Part shown: in pieces, positions 37,601 to 47,620 of the stretch
How the letters are laid out: each line of letters begins with the position of its first letter
Numbering within the stretch: the first letter of the stretch is position 1
Translations under genes and position numbers: made by a program
Origin: Rhinopomastus cyanomelas
Lineage: Eukaryota > Chordata > Aves > Bucerotiformes > Rhinopomastidae
NCBI GenBank assembly: GCA_013400115.1
Contig: VXBP01004192.1
Span: forward strand, 19,163-83,162
Direction of reading: 5' to 3'
Length of the DNA stretch: 64,000 nucleotides
The notes under the pieces: model-generated
What the model saw: the letters and a program-made list of their open reading frames with translations, nothing else
The model's database searches: none
What the model was told of the DNA's origin: nothing

Positions 37601-38499
37601 CTGAGTCTGCGAGCATGGACAGAGGTGCATCCTCTGATACTTCTGCTGCAAGTCCATCATAATCTTCCAACAGCACAGATGATACAGTCCCACTCTTCAC
37701 AAGGTAATGCCTGCTGGCTCTACCCTTACCCTGCAGGGCCACCCTACAGGGCACAATCATTTCCGAGGGGAAATGCACACCAGTAACCCCTCCTCCTACC
37801 TGCTTCATCCTACTCAGAGACCCACAAGCAAATGTCTTGTTCAGATTCTCTGCATTCTGCTCCCAAGATCTCTCACACCCTGCAATGCCATTCAGCTGGG
37901 ACAGAACGCAAAGAGTCGCAGTCCCCTCTATAATCCCACACATGCACACTGAGCCTGACGACCCTCTGAGCTTTCAAAACTCTTACATGAGATGGGAACA
38001 CTTCATTCAGGCCCCACATCTCCCAGTCTCACTGCACACTGACCCTTCATGCATCAAGCATTTGCTCAAGAGTTCAAACATTCTTGTCCTCTCTACTGTT
38101 TGATGTCATCACAGCCTCATTTTTTCACACTTTACCCACTTGGAGAGGATTTTTTGTTTGTTTTGAAGTCTTGTCCTGTCACAGAACTCTGGTCCACTGG
38201 TCCATGCTCTTCCAGTCCATTTTACATCCCTTCTGAAAGGGCTCATCCATAAGAGCATATAGCACTTCCACCCTATTTTGAGAAAGCCCATTTAATTTGT
38301 TACCTCTGCCACCAAGGGAAACAACCAAGCACACCTTACTGTACTAAAACAACATTGCACGGACATATCTAACGTAATCCTTCTATTAATTTTATCTACA
38401 TTATACTAACTCTTCCTACTTATTGTCTGTAAGCTCAGGAATCTTATATGGTCCAGTCTTATCACAGAGCAGGATCAATTCCTCATCAGCCATAACTGA

Positions 38500-38830
38500 T
38501 CTATGTGAGTCTAACCTGTCCTAACCACCTCCAATAATTAAGATTGAGCAGCTCTCCCAGCTAATAGTTCACAGTTTCACTGCTGTTACTGTCAGTGAAA
38601 CCTTCCCAACACCTACACAAACCCCTTTTCACACCGTAAGCCTGTTACTTATTCTACCCAACAAAATTTTCTGTTTTTTCTGCTTTCACTTTGCAGAAAC
38701 CTTGTCTCAATTTTCTCTTTCTCATGAAGAGCTGCAGTTCCTGTAATTTCTCCTTGGAGGCCATTTTTTCTAGGTTTCAGCTGGTCACAGGTCTCTACTT
38801 TCCCTCTTTGGTCCACAGAATTTCTGGAGT
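38500..38830 (-). repeat. Possible ancient CR1/L3-like LINE remnant
   Basis: The plus strand shows scattered phrases reminiscent of an old reverse-complement LINE 3' end: TCTAACCTGTCCTAACCACC, TCCAATAATTAAGATTGAGC, and AGCCTGTTACTTATTCTACC. Divergence is high, boundaries are guesses and the match is from memory. Confidence 0.2.
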
Positions 38831-40655
38831 ACAACACAACAGGAAGAATAACTCATCTATGAGGAAAAAAATGTGCACAGCACCGATGCTGTCAAAAGGA
38901 AAGGTTAAGGACACAAAGCTTGACCCACTTGAGATTCCACCTCATGGTTAGGTCCCTGGGGGACCTAAGGACTTCACCCCTTAGCACCTGCTAAACTGAC
39001 CTGTCTACTCTACAACCTCCTGTAAGAGACAAGAAAACCCCAAAGATTAATCACTGCCACACCATGAATGGCCAACAACTAAAAATCCAACAGCATAACT
39101 TAAGTGGTACTGAAACCAGAAAAGCTTTCTGATCCTCGGTTCATGGGACATGAGTAAACCCCTTCTCCTGAAGGAGACATCTGTGACAGGATGACTTTAG
39201 TGTGTTCCTATGCTTCAGCATGGCATGCTTGGATGGGGCCACGACAGTACCACCGCATCCCAGACAGACAGAGGAGATCCACAATGGTTTTTAACGGTTA
39301 CGCCTTCTTGCACAACTCGTCACTGCACTTACCCCGCTGAGCGCAAACAAGCATGAATCTGAGTCACTTAACTCTAGATAAATAGCTTCGTATTTCCTGG
39401 TCCAGACTGCTCAGAGAGACAACTGAAGGGATAACTACGAGAGCTGAAAAGGCTGTTCCACACCTGATCAAGACACAGGGCACTTGATCAGGTCTGGATC
39501 TTACAGAGTCTGGAGTCAGCACGGCAGAAGTCAGTTCAAACACGTAAGCACCCACATCGCAAACACAGGACTGAGGCCATCTAGACATCCGACACAGACA
39601 AAACCTCTGGCAGTCCCTCGCCGGGAAAACACACCGACACCACCGGAGCAACCGCCGGCACCCTGAAGACACAAGGAACAAACGTTTAACCAGACCCCCG
39701 AGGAGCCCACCGCTCTGCGGGCAGCTCCAAGGCCGACCAGCCCGACTCAGACGCGATGTCGGCGGCTTTACGTGGTTTCATGACGAGTTGCTTCGCTGGT
39801 GCTCACCTCCGACGGGGGCTTTTTCCCTATGGGCAGCGACCACACAGAGGGCAGCGAAGGGTAGGAGAACAACCCGCAGCTTAAGGCTGTGCGCTCGGTT
39901 TGAAAAGACAGACGGGGAGGGGGAAAGCAACACCCGGTATTTTTAGCCTTTTTTTTTTGAGCTACAAGGCGCAGCCCGCTGTTCTTACGGGATTTCTGCA
40001 CCTTAACGCATACCGTGAGGAGCAGCCGCTGAGGGCTGGCCAAGGACCGGGGCTTCCCCGCCTGAGGCAGCACCGACCGGCACGACAGCAGCTCGGAAGG
40101 AATTGGAGACACCCCAGCGCCCCTCCTCGGGCTGCCCTCGGGCGGGTGACGGGAAGGCACAGACCAGAAGCACAGTAACAGCCCAGGCGCGTACCCCCGC
40201 CGCGCATCGCCGCTCGCCCCAGGTGCGCCGGGACGATGCCCAAACACAACCCCCCGCCCCAGGCAGCCCCGCACGCCACCTAGCGGCCACGCCACACGCG
40301 CTCCCGACCGCCGCCCGGTATCGCGCGCTGCGCCCGCCGCTCCCGCGCCCTCCGGGAAGAATCCGGGAGTCCCTCTGAGTTGCTGGTTACGGGGGCAGAG
40401 CGGCGGTAGCGGGAAGGCCCGGGAGCTGCCCCACTCGCTGCTCCGCTCGCTCAGGGGCGCGGCTAGGGTCTCGGCTGCCGCCACCGCCCGCCCCGCTCAA
40501 GTTTCGCCCGGTAACGGCGCCAAGAATAACGCGCAGCTGTCGGGGCCGACCCAGAGGCCGCCGCCTCCGCAGGGAACGAAGAAGGGGGTGCCGGGACACT
40601 GCGCCCGCCTCAGCCGGCCGCCGCCTGAAGGGCACCCGGCTCCCGCCCCACTCAC

Positions 40656-40781
40656 CGTCCGGTGTCGCTGCTGCTGCTGCTGGCGGCGCCGCCCCAGCGC
40701 CGAGAAGCAGCCGGCCGCCGTCAGCGCGGCGGGGCGGCGGCAGAGGAGGAGCGGCAGCGACCTGCCCGCCGTGGCCGCCAT
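40656..40781 (-). CDS. MCU: MCU coding exon 1: mitochondrial calcium uniporter pore subunit, N-terminal presequence
   Basis: MCU forms the tetrameric calcium pore of the inner mitochondrial membrane. This exon encodes residues 1..42, starting MAATAGRSLPLLL and ending ALGRRRQQQQQRHRT, closely paralleling the human N-terminus (MAAAAGRSLLLLL ... RHRQQQHHRT) but without its glycine run. It is an arginine-rich targeting presequence. Translation starts at the ATG at 40781 (GCACGATGG context). The exon ends after a complete codon (phase 0) at a GTGAGT donor at 40655. The start lies in a CpG island, and MICU1 is divergently arranged 6.4 kb away. The five glutamines are five uninterrupted CAG codons. 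The pore domain (DIME motif) and transmembrane helices are in later exons outside the window. The 5' UTR start is not resolved. Identification rests on similarity recalled from memory plus synteny with MICU1. Confidence 0.93.
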
Positions 40782-40955
40782 CGTGCCGCTGGAACCGCCT
40801 CACGCTGCGGCGGCCGCGGCTGCAGCTGTCTCCCGGGCAGAGACGGAGAGTGGAGGCGGGGTGCAGGGAGCGGCGGGGCGGTGCCTAGAAGCGGCGGCTG
40901 CCAGTAGCAGTGGCCCCTTCGCTGGCCCGGGGCTCGTAAAGCCAAGGCGGAGCGA

Positions 40956-40998
40956 CCAATCGGCGCGGAGCGGATGCCGCGCCCGGACAGCCGATTGG
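40956..40998 (-). promoter_or_regulatory. MCU: Two CCAAT boxes in the MCU proximal promoter
   Basis: ACCAATCGG at about 40955..40963 (plus strand) and GATTGGCC at about 40993..41000 (CCAAT on minus) lie about 180..220 bases upstream of the MCU ATG, inside the CpG island. Paired NF-Y-type boxes roughly 40 bases apart are common in CpG-island housekeeping promoters. GC boxes (GGGCGGGG near 41051, GGGGCGG near 41069) lie farther out. Factor binding is inferred from motif only. Confidence 0.55.
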
Positions 40999-41159
40999 CC
41001 CCGGCCTTCCCCCTCTGCCGGCAGCGAGCGGTGCCGCGCGAGGGCTGGTGGGCGGGGAGAGTCCTCGGCGGGGCGGAGCCAGAGGGAAGGGGAGGGGTTC
41101 TCAGGGTGGGGCCAGGGCGCGGAGAGGAGGCGGGGAGACCGGGGACAGTGGTGTGGCTG

Positions 41160-41395
41160 GGGATCAGCGGGGAGACTGAGAGGCACCGGGGGAGGTGGAG
41201 GGCACCGGGGAGAGGATACGCTAGGGAGAGGAAGCACAGGGGAGGGGTATGGAGAGAGGGTGCACTAAGGGGAGAGTACGATGGGGCGCGCTGGAGAGAG
41301 GGAGCAACGCGAAGAGGGTACAGGGAGACGGAGTGTACTGAGGAGCTGGGGTGTACCGGGGAAATGGAGTGCAGCGGGGAGATGGGGTGTACCAA
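41160..41395 (+). repeat. Purine-rich degenerate minisatellite upstream of MCU
   Basis: About a dozen imperfect units of roughly 18 to 20 bases, typified by GGGGAGATGGGGTGTACC, GGGGAAATGGAGTGCAGC and GGGAGACGGAGTGTACT. The plus strand is nearly all purine apart from a short TGTACC-like spacer in each unit. It starts at the edge of the CpG island and stops abruptly near 41395. Confidence 0.8.
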
Positions 41396-41399
41396 TACG

Positions 41400-44300
41400 G
41401 TGAGTATTTTCAATTAATGGTATAAGAAGTGGGTGATTAAAAAAATTAAATCTCTGTTGCTGAGAGAGAGATGTACACGCACACGTAGTGGGTCAGGCCA
41501 CCAGCACAGACCTTGCAACATCTGGACTAAGTAAGCAAGAGGTGATCAGTTGTTTCTTGAAAAGTTACTTACTTGGGGTCATTTTTCTTAGAAAAGGTTT
41601 TTCCTTTCTGCCTGGGAGCTGCCAGCAGCTCCTTTTTCATTCCTGGGAAGGAACGGAAATGAGCCTATTGCTCATTAATACTGGAAGTGGCCCCAGAATT
41701 GCTCGTTAGAAAATGGAGCTTTAAAAAACGTGAATGCGTGCGCAGTCCCCACATGCAGCAATGCCGTTAGACCGAAACAAAGTGCCTTGGCTTGAACAGA
41801 GCTGCGATCCTGCACTATTGTTTTTTTCCAGTGCTTAAGAGCCTGGGTCCTCCCTGTGTGGAGCGATCAGGACTTGGCTCCTGGGAGAGGAGGATCCTCA
41901 GGAAGGGAGAGTTACTCGAAATTAATAAAGATAAAACTGTGACAAGGCTGCAGGTTGCTGAAATCACCAGGAACTAGTGGTCTGAGAGACTTCAGCTATT
42001 AGTTACTACCCCTGCTTGCCACCAGGACCTTGTAAAACTACAGACAGACGGAAGCAGAACCCATCGATGGGGTGACACAGATGCGCTTCAGCCATCACCC
42101 ACACCGTTGCGACACACCAGTGCCTTCCATCCTCACCTCCCTCCACTGCTGCCTTCCTCAAATGCTGCCTTCACATCTGCTCAGATGCTGAAAGGGCTGT
42201 TCTTGTTTTTCCCCAAGCAACATCATTTAGGAGCGTCACAGCTACTCCCTGAGTAATCCTGCACCTCAGTTCTCATTTCTGGCTGGGTTTTCCTGCAAGG
42301 ATGGATTTTCTTTTCCTTCTCTTTCCTTCTGTTTGTCAGTAAAAAAAAATTGGTTGAAGCCATTGTGTCTTGACAATGTCTTTCTTGAAGGATTTACCTG
42401 CAGTCTTTCCAGCAAAGTGTGTTTAGCATTTCAATAATTTTTTGCGTTTTCTTGCTAGTTCAAAGAGCCCTATTGGCAGCATCTGGTCTGAGATCCACTG
42501 TTCAGATGGGATTGAAACTTTGCTCAGCCCCTACTCATATTTCCTTCTCCTTCCACACTGAAAATTGGTGGCAGGAGTAAAAAGGCTTTAAAATAAGGAT
42601 TTTGTGCATCACAGCCTTTGTGGGAAAATCCACAACAGAAGATGCTCCCGTATGAGACCTCACAGACCACAGATGTTCATCTCCAGGGACATCAGACTCT
42701 TCTCAATATAGTGTGCAGCATGGGATTAAAAGCCTCAAAATGGCAAAACTGAGGTTAATGCAGCTTGGAAGAGCTCGAAAAGGGATGTTAGAAAGGCAGA
42801 ATAGAGACAGGAAGGAAGTAGCCCAGATGGGGAAGTCCCAGGGAAGGCAGAGGATACAGATCCAGCAGTGCTTTTGGACAGAGCAACTTCTTCATGCCAT
42901 AAACTGCCCAAGACCTTTTTTGCCAGGTGAGCAGAGACATGTTTAGGAAGAGTCCATGCTGGAAATCCCATAGGGTTCCTATGTGGGCTCGATACCAGCA
43001 ACCCAATGGGACAGCAGGGACGAGCATGTCCAGTCCAGCTCCAGCTGCTCTCTCATATTCCCTACTCCTCCAGCCATCCAGTTTATGTAGATTATATTTA
43101 TTTCCATTTAAAGAGGAGCTGGAATTAGTCACCTTAGGTCACATTTTAGGCAAAGTTTAAACATTTCCAGGGAGTATTTGAAAGAGGTGAGGGAAGATCA
43201 GCTGCAGCAGAAAGGCCAATAATTCATTAGCAAACTCTTGCTGAGCACATGGGCACTCATTACAACGCATAGAAATGGGATTTAAACGTGAGCCCCAAGA
43301 TCAATACTCCATGCAATTAAAGGAGCCAGCAGGGAACAGCTTCTCAAGAGCGCAGGGAGTGAAAGTAATGAGGATATCAGCACCAAAATGAAACCCCATC
43401 GTTTTAGTCGAATAGCTCCCAGTACCCTGCTAGAAGCATCTTGCACTCTCTCAAAGCCTAAATAAAATCATGTATTCAATGAGGCCTTCTGGTGCTTATA
43501 ATTACAGCTGGCTGAATGTTGGAAAGCTGCTCCTGAGAAGAATGGAAGAGGAAAAGCGTGCCAGTGTTTGCAATTAATATTATTGCTGTGGGAAAGACTG
43601 AAGTGGAAAGCTAAAGCCTCAAACTCCCATCTACCATCCCAGAGCTGCTGCCAGAGTCATGGATCTCGTCCTCCTTCAAACAAAATACTAATTTAAGAGA
43701 AAGCAAGTGTGCAGTGAGCCATTGGCAAACCCAGCAGTTTGGTTCAGACCCAAAGTGTTCAGATGAAATGAGCCAGCTAGGAACAAAAAATACCCCAAGT
43801 GGTCTCTTAGCCCATGGGCTCATAACTTTCTTTCCGTTATTTAAATTTTGAGTTTCCATATTTCATTCCCATAGGGCTGTTGTACTTGGAAAATCCTATA
43901 TGCAGAGGTCAGAGCGTGTGGTAAATCCTGCAGGTACATCAGTGTGGGTGGAGGAGGAAATTCAGGAGGACGCCAGGTCCAAGTACATCTATCTCCTTTT
44001 ATTTAAGGAAAGGTTGGTACTATCAGACTAATGCAGACAACAGAGCACAGCCCGGAGATAGTGGGGCAGAGTCCACCTGCAATAAAGCTGTAAGCTGAAT
44101 ACTGCACTAAGGCATGAAGGGGAAATGCCCCTGGGCTGGGCAAGATGATGTCCACTGTCCCATTGCAGGACCTCAGCTGTAAACCCTGAATTACCAAAAC
44201 ATGCCAGAACTGCTCACCACAGTGTGTTCTCCTCCCATCTCCCTTTGGGGTTCAACACCTCTGTCAGAGATGGCAGGACCTCTGTGTGCTGCTGCATCCC

Positions 44301-47030
44301 AGCCACACTGCAAGCCCTCTAAGTCTTTGGCATCACCTCAAAACTCACCAAAAGGCCCATCCCAGAAATCCTTCCAGTGTTTTCACTGCATGAAGGCAGG
44401 ATCCAGCGGTCTCCTCAGTTCCTGAGCAGCAATTACTCTCTATTTGTGCCTCTAGAAAATGTAGTTTTTAATGGGGGTTCATTAAAGCCCAAAGAGAGAC
44501 AACCTAAGAGGCATCTGGAAGTAACTAAAATCAAAATACCTAAAATTAGCCTCCTCAGCACTGAATCCTTCCTCTGATCTAGACGCCAAAGCGCACATGA
44601 CCCAGGAGTGTCTTTCTCATTTTCCCTTCCTGTTGCCATCTCATTCCTGAGCTGCCAGGCATGACCACAGCAACCCACACACCCAGCCATGAAATAGCAC
44701 CCCACCACCTGATATGCAGGTCCCCTCCTCAGGTCAAAAACTACCTAATAAGTTTACAGTTTGGGAATGTCCCATACCAAAAGCTGTGATGTTTCCCCAT
44801 TGCCACAGGAGCCATTTGGGATGGGGACTCCCAGACAGTGCTGTACCCTGGGTGAGGAACAATTCTTTCTCCAAGTCCTGGCTGCTGCTGACACCTGTCC
44901 ACAGCATCTCCATTGCAGCATCTCTGCTGCCCAAAATTCCCCCTTCTGGGCAAGGTGCTCAGCCATGCGTTTTCCTGGTGTTTAAATCCTGTTAGAGCAT
45001 GAGATTAATTGAAAACACAGCCGTGCTGGGCTGCCACAATGTCCTTGGTGCTGCTTTCCTCTCCAATAAATCCTGCATAGACAAGTTTATTGTGTTTGAC
45101 ATCTGTGGACAGGACTTACCGCCACTAAAATGTGGGTTCTATAAGGAGAGATGAAATCCTGCTGGACCCCAGTGCTGTTGTAGGATTTCCCTGAGCACAG
45201 GCGTGTGAGACAAAGCTCCTGAAAGGAACAAAACAACGGCTGCTCTGCCACCTGCTCTCTCCCAGAGGCAGAAGCATTTGCCATTGCTCTTGGTCTCATA
45301 ACAAAGAGATGCCACACTTCCTGGGCAGATAAGAAATTAAGGCATTTTGAAAGACAAGGTCAAAACAGCAACTCAGGCTTCCCAGGGATTATTTGGTGTT
45401 GAAAGCATTGCTGGCCTGCAGCAGCTGCTGTTCCGGAGTAGCATCGCCTCTGCCCCTCTGCCCCACATCCCACCAGGCTCTACCACCAGCACCCATCCAG
45501 GCACTGGATCTAGGAAATACGGGACAGCACATGGAATCCAGGATCTAGGTGGCTTCATTGGCAGAAGATAAAATCACTTTGAGGAGTGTTTACACGGGAA
45601 AACGTGCTGCATGTGCAATTTCCCTCTCTCCCTTACTTCCTTCTCTCCTTTCTTGATCCTTTTCTCCTGCAGGTTCCATGTCTGCGTGTTCCAGGACCAG
45701 ACATCACCTTTCATGTGGAGAGGAGCGCTGCTGGCCCCACGATGTGACCTGATCCCTTCTTCAGTATCCCAGTACATGAGAGGTTTGTGATGGTGGTGGT
45801 AGGTGTCAAGCTGGCAGCTCAGTATCACAGTATCACAGCAATGATAAGGTTGGAAAAGACCTTAAAGATCACCCAGTCCAACCTAAATCCAAATAAACCC
45901 AGTAATCCTAACACCTAGATCGGTGGGAATGTTTTCCCATGTCTTTTGTAAATATTATGCTAATTGGGAAAGATATACCCTCCTGTGAAGATTTTCTTTG
46001 CTATTATGGGATCATAATAGCAGAAGCAGGAGGCCATGGCTCACGGTGCCCAGCCAGGATGTGGGCACAGCCTACAGGGTGAGCGATGGGTATGTCAGGC
46101 CACACACTCTATGTCATTGCTAATTCAGGCCATGCTGTGCCACGGCAGTGCTGGCGCTCCTCACCAGCGGGCTGGAGCCAGCAACTGTTCCAGGCCCCGC
46201 CGAGTTACCTGCTGACAAGGTTCTCAGGAGGCAATCCCCTTGTGTTTCACAGTGAATCATCACCAGGAACAAACAGAAACACTCGGGCAGATATGCCAGA
46301 GGGAAAAAAGCAAAGGAAGAGGAGGCAGTTTGATTCATAGAATACTGGGCTTGCAGTTTGAGTGACCAAACCTGAAAAATCAAATGTTCTGCATTTTCAC
46401 TGTGACGGAAGAGCTCTCTGCTCTCTCCTGTGCTGGATTTTAAGATGTGTTGGAATATCTTTTGGCTGCGGGCACCTGCACTGCCTCTCTGCAATGTAGG
46501 AGTTTTACTCAGAGGAACACCATTGTGCAGTGCAGAAACAAAGCCAGGGAGATTCACAACACAGTACGGCAGAAACAGCTGAGGCCTTGCAGCCCCCACG
46601 GACTGCTGCTTTATCCCCTGAGCATTTTACACCGGTGCCTTAAACCTATGCACAGGTACCTCAGCCTCTGCATTCAGGCCATTTCAGACCTGCTCATACC
46701 CTGTATAGACATGTACCTCTGAAAGCCCTTTCAGGACTTATGTGTAAGTCCCTCAGGACCTACATATAACCTCTCAGTCCCTATATACAGTCCCTTCAGG
46801 ACCTACACCTATGCTTATACCATACATACAAGCCTTTCAGGACTTTGTATATGGGCCTTTGAGACCTTATATATGGCCCTTGTGGAACTTAAATAGACAA
46901 GCCTCTGGGACCTCATATGCAAGTCTTTCAGGCCCTATATGAATGTTTCACAGACCCTACACAGAACTATACAAACGCTCCTCATGGGGTGCACACAAGC
47001 ATATCAGGACCTACACGTATGGCTTCCAGG
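41400..47030. other. MCU-MICU1 intergenic interval
   Basis: No exon, convincing open frame or RNA gene was recognised between the two promoters. The only identified element is a short CR1 3' end near 45.8 kb, and a minisatellite occupies the last 0.4 kb. Small open frames (for example 46120..46599 minus, 159 codons) show no recognisable protein features. Shared enhancers are plausible here but not visible. Confidence 0.6.
45826..45925 (-). mobile_element. CR1 LINE 3' terminus with TGATACTG-type tail
   Basis: The plus strand starts CAGTATCACAGTATCACAGC, then AATGATAAGGTTGGAAAAG, ACCTTAAAGATCACCCAGTC and CCAGTAATCCTAACA. It closely matches the 3' end of the CR1 at 26169, so it is the same subfamily. 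Sense orientation ends in two copies of an 8-base TGATACTG unit. Severely 5' truncated to about 100 bases. Confidence 0.85.
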
Positions 47031-47045
47031 ACACGTGCAGGACCG
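46650..47045 (+). repeat. Degenerate minisatellite (period about 22-24 bp) next to the MICU1 promoter
   Basis: Imperfect units built on CCTTTCAGGACCTATATATGG recur: CCCTTTCAGGACTTATGTG, CCCTCAGGACCTACATATA, CCCTTCAGGACCTACACC, GCCTTTCAGGACTTTGTATA, GTCTTTCAGGCCCTATATG, ATATCAGGACCTACACGTA. Divergence between units is considerable, so the array is old. It ends where the GC-rich promoter begins. Confidence 0.8.
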
Positions 47046-47620
47046 TCACAAACCCCGATTCCAGCCCTCGGACCCTACACGGCAGCCGAGCGCCACCTAC
47101 ACCCCGCCCACGGCCCCGCACAGTGATTCAGGGGCCGCCCCGCGCCTTTTATTAGCAGCCCCCGCCCCGCCAGTAGGAGCCCCGCCCCATCAGCAGGCCC
47201 CGCCCCCTAGACAGCGCTTCCGGGGGTAGGGTTCGTGCGCGCTCCGGCGGGCGGCCGGGGTCCAGGTGAGCGCGGGCGGGCAGGTGGGGCCCAGGGCTGG
47301 GGCGGCGTGTACCAGGTCCAGGTGCAAGGCTGAGGCGGGTGGACCTAACGCCGGGAGCCTAGGATCGTTATCTGTTACCGCTTCTCGGTGCCCGGGCAGC
47401 AGCGCTGTCGTTTCTTCTCCGCGGAACAAGCCCTGTGTCTGCGCCTCATTCGCAGCCTCCGGCTTCTCCAGCCGTAAGATCCGCCGCCGCCGAATAACAG
47501 GCAGGAAAGTGCCCTCGGAGTGCCCGGGCCGTGCCGGATGTGTTCGGGGGCCTCCTTGGGCTCGGTTTGGTTTGTTGTTGCAGCAGGGGGTTGCCGGCCG
47601 CGTTGCCCAGGCTGTGTGAG
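47030..47620 (+). promoter_or_regulatory. MICU1: MICU1 CpG-island promoter with GC boxes and an ETS site
   Basis: GC-rich and CpG-rich relative to both flanks. Clustered Sp1-type GC boxes appear between about 47158 and 47208 (CCCCGCCCCGCC, GCCCCGCCCC, GCCCCGCCCCC). CGCTTCCGG at 47215..47223 is a minus-strand CCGGAAGCG ETS/GABP motif, about 42 bases before the exon-1 donor. ETS/GABP sites are common in promoters of nuclear genes for mitochondrial proteins. No strong TATA box was found, though TTTTATTAG occurs near 47147. Transcription start positions are not determined. Confidence 0.75.
47190..47265 (+). other. MICU1: MICU1 exon 1 (non-coding, 5' end approximate)
   Basis: The inferred 5' UTR exon ends at a consensus donor, GTCCAG/GTGAGC, with the last exon base at 47265. 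It sits in the CpG island on the same strand as the MICU1 coding exon 8.2 kb downstream. MICU1 is known to begin translation in its second exon, which fits the acceptor placed one base before the ATG at 55429. The true 5' end could lie tens of bases either way, and use of this donor is inferred from consensus and position. Confidence 0.55.

Larger units (their letters stand above)
1..40655 (-). other. MCU: MCU intron 1 (proximal part; continues beyond window start)
   Basis: Everything on the low-coordinate side of the MCU exon-1 donor should be the first intron, because exon 1 ends at 40656 with a GTGAGT donor and no later MCU exon was recognised on the minus strand. The content is AT-rich non-coding DNA with CR1 and LTR-like insertions listed separately. 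Stretches where I see nothing beyond background sequence are about 950..2800, 5680..11280, 11800..16180, 20325..21490, 24050..24490, 24640..26160, 27600..30240, 32040..33850, 34674..38490 and 38840..39590. A later exon could have been missed by eye. Confidence 0.75.
39600..41150. promoter_or_regulatory. MCU: CpG island spanning the MCU promoter and exon 1
   Basis: A dense run of CpG dinucleotides and high GC begins around 39.6 kb inside MCU intron 1, is strongest at about 40.0..41.1 kb, and covers exon 1 and the upstream region. The flanks are AT-rich. Long open frames in this stretch, such as 39768..40484 on the minus strand, are expected where GC-rich sequence lacks stop codons and are not called as genes. 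No TATA box was seen near the start. Confidence 0.85.

Noticed and set aside
39768..40484. 238-codon minus-strand open frame next to MCU exon 1
   Set aside because: Lies in the CpG island within intron 1, where GC-rich sequence lacks stops. Starts and composition give no sign of coding.
1..40655. MCU exon 2 and later exons
   Set aside because: Looked on the minus strand for the expected VHQRIASWQ-like start and downstream uniporter motifs; nothing convincing was seen. A profile search of this interval would be decisive.
40387..40803. Longer minus-strand frame overlapping MCU exon 1
   Set aside because: It begins at GTG, not ATG, and is in a different frame from the MCU-matching peptide. The ATG at 40781 gives the recognised MCU N-terminus.
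40974..41417. Long frames on both strands through 40.6-41.4 kb
   Set aside because: By-products of CpG-island and purine-minisatellite composition; proline, arginine and glycine-rich with no family resemblance.
46120..46599. 159-codon minus-strand frame between MCU and MICU1
   Set aside because: No recognisable domain, no splice or promoter support, ordinary composition.
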